64,000 bases of DNA, taken from Nonomuraea pusilla (GTDB lineage: Bacteria > Actinomycetota > Actinomycetes > Streptosporangiales > Streptosporangiaceae). Location of the stretch: assembly GCF_900109355.1 (NCBI RefSeq), contig NZ_FOBF01000026.1:1-64000 (forward strand). The letters are read 5' to 3'. Every line of letters starts with the position of its first letter. Within the stretch, counting starts at the first letter, position 1. The position numbers were made by a program, and so were the translations under genes. Shown piece by piece: positions 1-8,254 of the stretch. The notes below the pieces were generated by a model, which saw only the letters and a list, made by a program, of their open reading frames with translations, did no database searches and was not told the origin of the DNA.

Positions 1-1941
1 GAGTACCGCGAGGTCGTGCCGCTCACCGACGTGGCCGACGTGATGAAGACCGCGATCGTGGCCATCGAGGACGACCGGTTCTACCAGCACGGCGCCATCG
101 ACCTGGAGGGCACGTTCCGGGCCCTGGTGAAGAACTTCGCCAAGGGCGGCGTCGCGCAGGGCGGCTCCAGCATCACCCAGCAGTACGTCAAGCAGGTGCT
201 GCTCAACTCGGCGGTCACCGACAAGGAGAAGGCGAGGGCGCTGGAGGCCAGCTACGCGCGCAAGCTCAAGGAGCTGCGGTACGCGATGGCGGTCGAGGAG
301 AAGTACAGCAAGGACCAGATCCTGGAGAAGTACCTCAACATCGCCTACTTCGGCGCGGGCGCCAACGGCGTCGAGGCCGCCGCCAAGCGCTTCTTCGGCG
401 TCCACGCCAAGGACCTCACGCTGCCGCAGGCCGCCACGCTCGCCGGAGCCGTCCAGGACCCGAACGCCACCGACCCCAACCTCGGCAAGGCCCAGCGCGC
501 CCGGCTGCTGCAGCGCCGCGACGTCGTACTCGACCGCATGGCCCAGCTCGGCAGGATCACGCCCGAGCAGGCGGCCAAGGCCAAGGCCGCCAAGCTCGGC
601 TACAAGGGCACCCCCGTGCCCGGCGGCTGCGGCGCGAGCAAGTACCCCTACTTCTGCCTGTACGTCCGCAGCGAGATCCTGAACAACGCCGCCTTCGGCG
701 CCACCGGCGAGCAGCGCCTCGCCCGGCTGAACCGCGGCGGCCTGACCATCAGCACCACGATCGACCCCAACGCGCAGGCCGCCGCCGACGCCGCCATCAA
801 ACGGCACGTCCACGCCTCCGACGCCCCCGTCGCCGCCGAGGCCCTGGTGCAGCCCGGCACCGGGGCGATCAGGGCGATGGCCGCCAGCCGCCCGTACGGC
901 AACTCCAAGCGCAGGCACGAGATGTCGTACAACGTGGTGGCCGACGCCGCCCACGGCGGCGGCGTCGGCTTCCAGGCGGGCTCCACGTTCAAGACGTTCA
1001 CCCTGATCGCCGCCCTGCAGCAGGGCATGCGGCTCGACGACGGCCTCCAGGCGGGAGCCGGGTACCGGGCGCCCGACTACTCGGCGTTCAGGAACTGCAA
1101 GGGCGAACGCGTCGGCGACCCCACCCACACCGTCACCAACGACGAGGGCAGCCCCGGCTGGAAGACGCTGCGCACCGGCACCTGGGCGTCCGTGAACACC
1201 TTCTTCATGGTGCTGGAGCAGCGGGTCGGGCTGTGCGCGACGGTCGAGACGGCCCGCTCCCTCGGCGCCCGGCGCGCCGACGGCCGGCCGCTCGCCGAAT
1301 ACGAGACGTTCACGCTCGGCATCAACGAGATGGACCCCGTGACCGTCGCCGCCGCGTACGCCGCCATCGGGGCACGGGGCAGGTACTGCGCGCCCATGGC
1401 CATCACCGCCATCACCGACCGCGACGGCAGGACCACCCCGTACCGGCCGCGCTGCCGCCAGGCCCTCGACCCCGAGGTCGCCGACGCCGCCGCCGAGGTG
1501 CTGTCGGGCGTGTTCACCCAGGGCACCATGCGGGGGGTCGGCGGCATCGGCCGCGACGCCGCCGGCAAGACCGGCACCACCGACGGGTACGCCACCGCCT
1601 GGTTCGCCGGGTTCACACCGGACCTCGCCGGAGCCGTCAGCATCGGCGACCCGCGCGGGTCCACCCGGCACAAGCTCACGGGCGTCACCATCGGCGGCCG
1701 GCACCACGGCGCCGTCCAGGGCGCCACCGTCCCCGGCCCCATCTGGAAGGACACCATGCTTGCCGCGCTGCGCGGGGTCCAGCCCTCGCGGTTCACGCCG
1801 GTGAACCGCATCCGCTTCGGCGGCTGCTCCACCCACTGCGCCCCCGCCAAGAGCGACGACCCCGCGGCCCCGGACGGCCAAGGGGGTGATCGGGGGGACG
1901 ACCTGGGGGGTGACTTCGGGGACGGCCCCACCCAGCCCTGA
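1..1941 (+). CDS. Bifunctional penicillin-binding protein (class A), 5' end missing
   Basis: The reading frame is open from base 1, so the N-terminal cytoplasmic and membrane parts lie outside the window; 646 codons remain. The glycosyltransferase 51 domain comes first, with EDDRFYQH (about 67-90), GGSSITQQ (about 160-183) and the KYLNIAYFG segment near 330. The transpeptidase domain follows, with STFK (nucleophile Ser, about 982), SVN (about 1189) and KTGTT (about 1567). All catalytic motifs are intact, so it should polymerise and cross-link peptidoglycan outside the membrane. The tail after 1800 is Gly/Asp-rich and probably disordered. It faces the next gene convergently. Family call is firm; which class A paralogue it is cannot be said. 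Confidence 0.96.
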   Translation, partial: EYREVVPLTDVADVMKTAIVAIEDDRFYQHGAIDLEGTFRALVKNFAKGGVAQGGSSITQQYVKQVLLNSAVTDKEKARALEASYARKLKELRYAMAVEEKYSKDQILEKYLNIAYFGAGANGVEAAAKRFFGVHAKDLTLPQAATLAGAVQDPNATDPNLGKAQRARLLQRRDVVLDRMAQLGRITPEQAAKAKAAKLGYKGTPVPGGCGASKYPYFCLYVRSEILNNAAFGATGEQRLARLNRGGLTISTTIDPNAQAAADAAIKRHVHASDAPVAAEALVQPGTGAIRAMAASRPYGNSKRRHEMSYNVVADAAHGGGVGFQAGSTFKTFTLIAALQQGMRLDDGLQAGAGYRAPDYSAFRNCKGERVGDPTHTVTNDEGSPGWKTLRTGTWASVNTFFMVLEQRVGLCATVETARSLGARRADGRPLAEYETFTLGINEMDPVTVAAAYAAIGARGRYCAPMAITAITDRDGRTTPYRPRCRQALDPEVADAAAEVLSGVFTQGTMRGVGGIGRDAAGKTGTTDGYATAWFAGFTPDLAGAVSIGDPRGSTRHKLTGVTIGGRHHGAVQGATVPGPIWKDTMLAALRGVQPSRFTPVNRIRFGGCSTHCAPAKSDDPAAPDGQGGDRGDDLGGDFGDGPTQP

Positions 1942-2002
1942 CCACACCCGGGCAGGTCTTTCCTGCATCGCCCGCTCAGGCACCCTTCGCCGGGGGTGCG
2001 AC

Positions 2003-2047
2003 CCCCGCCCTCTCCTCGGCAGAGGGCTCCTCGGACAGAGGGCGGGG
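2003..2047. terminator. Candidate bidirectional terminator hairpin
   Basis: An 11-bp perfect inverted repeat (CCCCGCCCTCT at 2003-2013, AGAGGGCGGGG at 2037-2047) lies between the convergent PBP and WD40 genes. There is no clear T-run, so intrinsic termination is uncertain. Confidence 0.45.
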
Positions 2048-2051
2048 AGTG

Positions 2052-5000
2052 TCACCAGCCGGGCGGGTACGGCGGGCCGAGGTTCCAGGCGCGCAGGACG
2101 CCGTCGTCGGCCGCGGTCAGCGCGATGGCGCGGCCGTCGACGTCGGTCACGGCCGCCGCGCGCACGTCGCGCCACGCGCCGTCCACCGTCGCCAGCTCCG
2201 CGCGTTCGCGCAGGTCCCAGATCCTGATCGTCCCGTCGCTGCCTCCGCTGACGGCGATGGGGGAGCCGTCCACGGAGCCGGTGACGACGGCCCTGACGTC
2301 GCCGATGTGGCCGCGCAGCGGCGTCCCGAGGCTGCGGCGGGTGCGCAGGTCCCAGACCACGATCTCGCTGTCCTCGCCGTCGCTGCCGCCGATCAGCGCG
2401 ACCTGGCGGCCCGCGACCGACCCCACCGCCACCGAGCAGATCCCGTCCGTACGCACCGGCACGGCGATCGAGCCGAGCTGCCGGGACCGCTCCAGGTCCC
2501 ACAGCCGGGCCGTCGAGTCCGTCCCGACCGTGACCGCCACCGGGGTGCCGTCCAGCTCGGTCGTGGCCACCGCCATGACGTCGCCGTCGTGCTCCAGCGC
2601 GGCCCCCACCTGCCGGAACGTCCGCAGGTCCCACACCCGGGCGGCGTTGTCGGCGCCGGCGGTGACGGCGACGGGACGGCCGCCCACCCGGGACAAGGCC
2701 ACGGCACGCACCGCGCCCGCGTGCCCCGTGAACCGCCCCAGCTCCTTCCTGCCGGTGAGGCTCCACAGCCGGGCAGTGCGGTCGTCGCTCGCCGTCACCG
2801 CCACGGGTGCGCCGTCGAGCGTGCCCAGCGCGACGGCGTTGACGGCCCCGGTGTGGCCGGTCAGCGCGCCCCCCGACTGGCGGCGCGTACGCAGGTTCCA
2901 CACGCGCGCCGCCTCGTCGTCGCCGACGCTCACCGCGACGGGGACGCCGCCGAGCGCCCCCGCCGCCACCCCGTGCACCTCGCCGACGTGGCCGTTGAAC
3001 GCCGCGCCGACCTGCCTGCCGGTGAAGAGGTCCCAGACCCGGACGGCGCGGTCGGCGCCGGTCGACAGCGCGATCGGCCCGCCGTCGGGGTGCCCGGCGG
3101 CGACCTCGAACACCTCGCGCCCGTGCCCGGTCAACGGAGAGCCCAGCTGCTCGTGCGTCACGAGATTCCACCGGCGGACGGTGCCGTCGGCGCTGCCGGT
3201 GACCGCCACCGGCACCTCGCCGAGCCGTTCCACCGCGATGGACGTGATCACGCCGCGATGCCCGGTCAGCGGACGTCCGAGCTGCTCATGGGTGCGCAGG
3301 TCCCAGACCCGCACCTCTTCGTCGTGAGAGGTGAGGACGACGTCCTCGCCCTGCACCCGCGCCAGCGCCACCGGCCCGGCCGCCGCGGCGTCGGTGCGCA
3401 GCGGGTCGCCGAGCTGCTTCATCGCGGACAGGTCCCAGACGCGCGCGGTGCCGTCGCTGCTGCTCGTGACGGCCACGGGAGTGTCGCCCGCCAGCCCGGT
3501 GGTGACCCCGCCGACGTCGCCGGTGTGCCCGGTGAGCCTGCCCACCGCCTTGCCGGTGTCGAGGTTCCAGACGTGGACGTCGTTCATGTCGCCGACCGCC
3601 ACCGCGACCGGCGTGTCGCCGACCTGGGCGAGCGCTGCCAGGTAGGCGTACCGGTCCGTGATGGTCCTGCCGACCTGCCGGTACGTGGCGAGGTCCCACA
3701 TCCGCAGCGAACCGCCGCCGTCGGCCGTGAGCGCCACCCTCGCGCCCCGGTAGTCGCCGAGCGAGATGGACCGCACGGCCACCCGGTGACCGCCGAGCGG
3801 GTTGCCGAGCTGCTGCCTGGTGCGCAGGTTCCAGACCCTGGCGAAACCGTCGGTGCCCCCCGTGACGGCCACGGGCACACCGCCGACCTGGCCGGTGGCC
3901 ACCGGCAGGACGTACCCGGTGTGTCCGGACATCGGCTCGCCGAGCGGGCCGCCGAACGTCACCGCGTGCGGCTGCGTCGGCGGGGCCGGCACCAGCAGGT
4001 ACGCCACGGTCAGCAGCGACGCCAGGACAGCGCCGCCACCCAGGACAAGCCGCCTCCCCCCGGCCCCCATCCGCTGCCACCGCCGCGCCACCCGCCCCAC
4101 ACCGAACCGCCGCCCCACACCGAACCGGCGGCTCCCAGCGAACCAGCGGCCCGCACCGAACCAGTGGCCCGCAGGGCGCCCCCGCAGCCCCCGCCCCTTG
4201 CGCGCACTGAGCCCGCGCCTCTTCAACCCACCCAGCCCGCGCACCTTCGCCCCGCTCGGCCCAAGGCCCTTCCGCTTGTCGGACTCCAGGGACTTCCGCC
4301 CGTTCAGCTCGGTGCCCCTGTTCAGCCCGGTGCGCCCGCTCAGCCCAGTGTGGTCGTTCGGCCCGGTGCGCCCGTTTAGCGGGGTGTAGTCGTTCAGGGA
4401 GGTGGGCCCGTCCGAGGAAGTACGGCCGTTCACGTCGGTGCGCCCGCTCGACGCGCCGTCCGCGCTCGCCCCAGGCCCAGCGGTGCTGGCCGACCGGCGT
4501 CCCCGCAGCCCCCGCGCCCAGGACCGTCCAGGCAACCCGCCACCGGACTCCCCGCGCCCACGAAGCCGACGCGACCCCCGCCGTACGCCCCGGGACTCGG
4601 GGCGAGCACCACCGGTCTCCCCCCGAGCACTCGGGACCTGGGTCCCACCCTGATCGCCGTCATCGGAGACCGACGCATCGCCGGCATCGGAGGCTCCGGC
4701 GGCCTCGAAGGCATCCGAGGCCCCGGAGACCCCGGATGCCGCGCGGGCCCGGGAGGCCCCGGAGGCGTCGGAGGCAGAGCCGGGAGGGCGCTGCACGTCA
4801 CAGTCCAGCACAGGGTTCCCAAGGTCCCGCCGCTCCTGAGGGGCCGCCGGGCTGGAAAGGTCGTGTCCGTCCTGGCCGGAGGCTGGGCTGGGGAGGCGGT
4901 GTCTGTCCTGGCCGGAGGCTGGGCTGGGGAGGTGGTGGCCGTCCTGGCCGGATGCCGGGCCAGGGGGGTGGCGCAGGTCCTGTTGGGACGGCAGGCCAGG

Positions 5001-7007
5001 GAGGTGGTGCACGTCCTGTTGGGGTGCCAGGCCAGGGAGGTGGTGGTCGTCCTGGTCGGACGCCCGGCGGGAGAAGTGGCGCATGTCCTGGTCGGACGCC
5101 GGGTTGAGGAGGTGGTGGCCGTTCTGGTCAAGTGCCGGGTCGAGGAGGTGGTGGCCGTTTTGGTCGGGCGACGGGTCGGGGGAGGGGTACCAGTTCTGGT
5201 CGGAGGTTGGGCTGGGGAGGTGGTGCATGTCCTGGCTGGGTGCAGGGGCCGGGTGGTCGTGGCTGTCGTGGTCGGGCCTCGGGTGCGGGAGGGCGGGCAT
5301 GTTCTGGCCGGGCGTCGGCTGCCGGAGGTCGTGGTTGTCCTGGCCGGGCGTCTGGTTGGGGAGGGCCTGGGTGTGCCGGTCGAAGAGGGCGTCACCGGGG
5401 GGCTGCGAAGGGCGGCGGGCGTGGCGGGGCTGCCCGGTGTGGCGGACGCGGGCGGCGGCACGGCGGCCGCGCCGGGCTCTCCGCATCCACCTGGCACGCC
5501 ACGCGCCCGGCACCGCCCCGACCGCCTCATCTGGCCCTTCGCCCGGTGCCCGGCCGCCCGCGCTGTGGGGCCTTGCGTCGGGCATGCGTTCGATCGCGCC
5601 GTCTGGCCCTTCGCCCGGCGCCTGGCCGCCCGTGCTGTGGGGCCTTGCGTCGGGCATGCGTTCGATCGCGCCGTCTGGCTCTTCGGCCGGGGTCTGGTCG
5701 CCTGTGCTGTGGGGCCTTGCGTTGGGCGTGTGTCCGGCCGCCCCGGTCGGCACTTCGCGTGGCGTGTGTCCGGAGGTCCTGTCGGGTGATTCGCCCGGTG
5801 CTGGTTCCAGTGTTCTGTCGGGGGTTTCGTGGGGCGTGTGTGCGATTGTTCCGTTGGGCCATGTGCCCGGTGTGGGTTCGGCGGTCCTGTTGCGTGATTC
5901 GCCGGGTGCTCGTTCGGTCGTTCCGTCCGGGCCTTCGTTGGGTGTGCGTCCGTGAGTCGTGTTCGGTTCTCGGCCGGACGTGCGTCCTGCCGTTCCTGGG
6001 CGGCGTCTGCCGGGTGCGCGGCCCGATGTGCTGGGAGGGGCGGCGGGCAGGGTGAGGAGGGCGAGGTGGATGTCCGAGGCGCGGGGACGTGCGGCCGGGT
6101 CGGGCGCGAGGCAGGCCGCGACGAGCGGGTGCAGCGTCGCAGGCAGGGCGTCGATGTCGGCGATCCCGCCGGCCATCCCTGGTGAGGTGGGTCGGTCCTC
6201 GGGGAGGTGGGGGTCGGGCCGCTGTGGGGAGCGGGCGGTGGTGGCGGCGAAGAGCAGGGTGGTGGCCCATGCTCGTACGTCGGCCGCCTCCTCCGCAGGC
6301 CCGCCGGTCCACTGGTACGGGACGGCCGGCTCGTCCGCAGGCCCGCCGGTCCAGTGGTACGGGAAGCGGTCGGCCGGCTCGTCCGTAGGCCCGCCGGTCC
6401 ACTGGTGCGGGAAGCGGTCGGCCGGCTCGTCCGTGGGCCGGTCGGATGTCAGGCCGGGGAAGTGGCCGGCTGGGTGGTTGGGGAACCGGTGGGGCGGCTC
6501 GTTCGTGGGGCTGGTGGGTGGCTGGGGCAGTGTGCAGGCGGTGCCGGTGAGCCAGGGGCCGTCGGCCGCGAGGCGGATGTTCTCCGGGTTCACCCCGCCG
6601 TGGGCGACGCCCGCGCCGTGCAGGCCGGCGAGTGCCCCGGCCGTGGCGATGCCGAGCCGCAGCAGCGCGGCGGCGCCGAGCGGCCCGCCGCGGCCGACCA
6701 GCTCCCGCAGGGAGGGCCCGTCGACGTGCTCGCTCACCACGTACGGTGTGCCGTCTTCGACGCCCGCCCCGAGCACCTGGGCCAGGCCCGGCCCTGACGC
6801 CCGCCGCGCCGCGAGCGCCCGGCGCAGGAAGCGCTCGCGCGCGCCGGCGCCGAGGACGGCGTGCAGCACCCTGACGGTCACCCGCCTCCCGGCCGCGTCG
6901 AGGCCGAGGTAGGAGACGCCCTGCCTGTCGTGGCCGATGGCGCCGAGCAGCAGGTAGCCGCCGATCGTGTCGTGTTCGCCGGGCCGCGGCGGTCGTGCCT
7001 CCGCCAC
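2052..7007 (-). CDS. Membrane receptor-like pseudokinase with 14 WD40 repeats
   Basis: The protein has 1651 residues if it starts at the GTG at 7007, which follows a strong GGGAGGTGAT site; longer frames upstream overlap the next gene. The N-terminal 300 or so residues have a Ser/Thr kinase fold plan, but the key residues are gone: the beta-3 lysine reads VTVRVL, the catalytic loop HGGVNPEN lacks the HRD aspartate, and DFG is absent. A repeat-rich insert splits the kinase-like region before its C-lobe end (LVAACLAPDPAARPRASDI). A long disordered stretch rich in Pro, His, Asp and Gln follows, then basic residues and one membrane helix (LASLLTVAYLLV, near 4020). The outer part has 14 W-D/N-L repeats, enough for two seven-bladed propellers. 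It probably binds a ligand or partner rather than phosphorylating. Confidence 0.85.
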   Translation of the reverse strand: MAEARPPRPGEHDTIGGYLLLGAIGHDRQGVSYLGLDAAGRRVTVRVLHAVLGAGARERFLRRALAARRASGPGLAQVLGAGVEDGTPYVVSEHVDGPSLRELVGRGGPLGAAALLRLGIATAGALAGLHGAGVAHGGVNPENIRLAADGPWLTGTACTLPQPPTSPTNEPPHRFPNHPAGHFPGLTSDRPTDEPADRFPHQWTGGPTDEPADRFPYHWTGGPADEPAVPYQWTGGPAEEAADVRAWATTLLFAATTARSPQRPDPHLPEDRPTSPGMAGGIADIDALPATLHPLVAACLAPDPAARPRASDIHLALLTLPAAPPSTSGRAPGRRRPGTAGRTSGREPNTTHGRTPNEGPDGTTERAPGESRNRTAEPTPGTWPNGTIAHTPHETPDRTLEPAPGESPDRTSGHTPREVPTGAAGHTPNARPHSTGDQTPAEEPDGAIERMPDARPHSTGGQAPGEGPDGAIERMPDARPHSAGGRAPGEGPDEAVGAVPGAWRARWMRRARRGRRAAARVRHTGQPRHARRPSQPPGDALFDRHTQALPNQTPGQDNHDLRQPTPGQNMPALPHPRPDHDSHDHPAPAPSQDMHHLPSPTSDQNWYPSPDPSPDQNGHHLLDPALDQNGHHLLNPASDQDMRHFSRRASDQDDHHLPGLAPQQDVHHLPGLPSQQDLRHPPGPASGQDGHHLPSPASGQDRHRLPSPASGQDGHDLSSPAAPQERRDLGNPVLDCDVQRPPGSASDASGASRARAASGVSGASDAFEAAGASDAGDASVSDDGDQGGTQVPSARGETGGARPESRGVRRGSRRLRGRGESGGGLPGRSWARGLRGRRSASTAGPGASADGASSGRTDVNGRTSSDGPTSLNDYTPLNGRTGPNDHTGLSGRTGLNRGTELNGRKSLESDKRKGLGPSGAKVRGLGGLKRRGLSARKGRGLRGRPAGHWFGAGRWFAGSRRFGVGRRFGVGRVARRWQRMGAGGRRLVLGGGAVLASLLTVAYLLVPAPPTQPHAVTFGGPLGEPMSGHTGYVLPVATGQVGGVPVAVTGGTDGFARVWNLRTRQQLGNPLGGHRVAVRSISLGDYRGARVALTADGGGSLRMWDLATYRQVGRTITDRYAYLAALAQVGDTPVAVAVGDMNDVHVWNLDTGKAVGRLTGHTGDVGGVTTGLAGDTPVAVTSSSDGTARVWDLSAMKQLGDPLRTDAAAAGPVALARVQGEDVVLTSHDEEVRVWDLRTHEQLGRPLTGHRGVITSIAVERLGEVPVAVTGSADGTVRRWNLVTHEQLGSPLTGHGREVFEVAAGHPDGGPIALSTGADRAVRVWDLFTGRQVGAAFNGHVGEVHGVAAGALGGVPVAVSVGDDEAARVWNLRTRRQSGGALTGHTGAVNAVALGTLDGAPVAVTASDDRTARLWSLTGRKELGRFTGHAGAVRAVALSRVGGRPVAVTAGADNAARVWDLRTFRQVGAALEHDGDVMAVATTELDGTPVAVTVGTDSTARLWDLERSRQLGSIAVPVRTDGICSVAVGSVAGRQVALIGGSDGEDSEIVVWDLRTRRSLGTPLRGHIGDVRAVVTGSVDGSPIAVSGGSDGTIRIWDLRERAELATVDGAWRDVRAAAVTDVDGRAIALTAADDGVLRAWNLGPPYPPGW
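4861..5390 (-). repeat. 36-bp coding minisatellite (His/Pro/Gln/Asp-rich 12-residue unit)
   Basis: Inside the pseudokinase gene, about a dozen imperfect 36-bp units run in tandem. On the coding strand they give variants of a 12-residue unit like SPASGQDGHHLP. The unit keeps frame throughout, so selection or in-frame slippage maintains it. It forms part of the disordered linker before the membrane helix. Confidence 0.8.
5531..5746 (-). repeat. 72-bp coding tandem repeat, three copies
   Basis: Three units begin at about 5531, 5603 and 5675 and are near identical. They encode a 24-residue unit with the core GAIERMPDARPHS and GEGPD. The third copy is the most diverged. They lie in the disordered linker of the pseudokinase/WD40 protein. 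Confidence 0.85.
6292..6435 (-). repeat. 42-48 bp coding repeat inserted in the kinase-like domain
   Basis: Three units of 42-48 bp encode variants of DEPADRFPYHWTGGP. They fall where an activation segment would lie, after the degenerate catalytic loop and before the C-lobe, so this insert alone would disturb a normal kinase fold. Confidence 0.75.
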
Positions 7008-7151
7008 ATCACCTCCCGTGAGATCGTCCGTACTCAGCGTAGTGGTTCGGGCGTCTCCGTGCGGACCGGGAGCCGGAAGGCCTGGCGGAGCGTGCGGATC
7101 GTTATCGGCCGGTGCGTGAAGCGGCGGCCCGTCCGGGGCATCGTGGACGGG

Positions 7152-8096
7152 GTGACGACCGATGAGACCCGGGACGGGGTGGCGCTCACCAACCTGGGCC
7201 AGCCGCTGTTCGACGGCGCCGGCGCGACGAAGCGCGACCTGGTCGACTACCTCGACGCGGTCCGCGACAGGATCCTGCCGGCGCTGCGGGGCCGCCCGCT
7301 GTCGGTGGTGCGGGTGCGGCCGGGCCAGGAGCCGTTCATGCAGAAGAACCTGCCGTCGTACGCGCCGTCGTGGATCCGCAGGGTGGGGATGTGGGCGGAA
7401 GCGTCGCGCAGGCAGGTGTCGTACGCGCTGTGCGACGACCGGCGGACGCTGCTGTGGTTCGCCAACCAGCGGGCGGTGGAGTACCACCCGGGGCTGGTGC
7501 GCGGCGGGGAGCCCACGCATCTGGTGCTCGACCTGGACCCGCCGGAGGGCGCGGGTTTCGACCTGGTGGTGCGGGCGGCGCACCTGGTCCGGCAGGCCCT
7601 GGACGACGCGGGCCTCGCGGGCGCGGTGAAGACGAGCGGGGCGAAGGGCGTCCACGTGTTCGTGCCGGTGACGCCGGGGACGGCGATGGACGATCTGGCG
7701 GCGGCGACGCGGGCGCTGGGGGCGCGGGCGGAGCGGCTGGATCCGGCGCTCGCGACGACGGCGTTCATCCGGGAGGACCGCCGGGGCAAGGTGTTCGTCG
7801 ACTCGACGAGGGCGGGCGGCGCGACGGTGGTGGCCGCCTACAGTCCCCGGGTGCGCCCGGGGGTGCCGGTGTCGTTCCCGGTGGCGTGGGAGGACCTCGA
7901 CCGGGTGGTCCCGGCGGACTTCACCCTCCGTACGGCGCCGGGGCTGCTCGCGGAGCGTGACCCGTGGGCGGAGCTGATGCCCGAGCCGCGGCGGCTCCCG
8001 CCGGACCTGGTGGAGGAGGGGCACGCGATCCCGGTGGCGAGGGTGCAGGCGATGCACGAGGGCAAGCGGCGGGCACGGGCCAGGCGCGCCGAGTAG
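7152..8096 (+). CDS. LigD-type polymerase domain protein (NHEJ primase-polymerase)
   Basis: This 314-residue protein matches the stand-alone polymerase module of LigD, which fills gaps with ribonucleotides or deoxynucleotides during non-homologous end joining. The metal-binding pair is in LDLDPP (Asp127, Asp129) and the third carboxylate in VFVDSTR (Asp217); SGAKGVH gives the conserved His loop. No ligase or nuclease domain is fused, and neither ku nor a ligase gene lies nearby, so partners must be elsewhere. The start is uncertain: GTG at 7152 fits the family N-terminus (ALTNLGQPLF), but an in-frame GTG at 7143 is possible and neither has a strong ribosome site. It is divergent from the pseudokinase gene with about 140 bases between. 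Confidence 0.9.
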   Translation: MTTDETRDGVALTNLGQPLFDGAGATKRDLVDYLDAVRDRILPALRGRPLSVVRVRPGQEPFMQKNLPSYAPSWIRRVGMWAEASRRQVSYALCDDRRTLLWFANQRAVEYHPGLVRGGEPTHLVLDLDPPEGAGFDLVVRAAHLVRQALDDAGLAGAVKTSGAKGVHVFVPVTPGTAMDDLAAATRALGARAERLDPALATTAFIREDRRGKVFVDSTRAGGATVVAAYSPRVRPGVPVSFPVAWEDLDRVVPADFTLRTAPGLLAERDPWAELMPEPRRLPPDLVEEGHAIPVARVQAMHEGKRRARARRAE

Positions 8097-8254
8097 GGGA
8101 ACGGTCTGGCCGGGTAAAACACGACATTGTCCGGGATTTGTGGCAAGAGCGTGAGGCAATAAGGCTTCCCAGGGATGTCGCGCCGGGTTACGTTCCGATT
8201 CGTTGCGGCTCGGGGGGATCTCTCCGCATCCCATTCGCACGTAGGGGAGCCCGT

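Noticed and set aside
1233..1889. A long Arg-rich plus-strand frame inside the PBP gene.
   Set aside because: It is a frame shadow of the PBP transpeptidase domain, with the composition expected from GC-rich DNA.
4861..6435. The repeat arrays looked at as CRISPR or satellite DNA.
   Set aside because: Units are contiguous, in frame and coding; there are no unique spacers.
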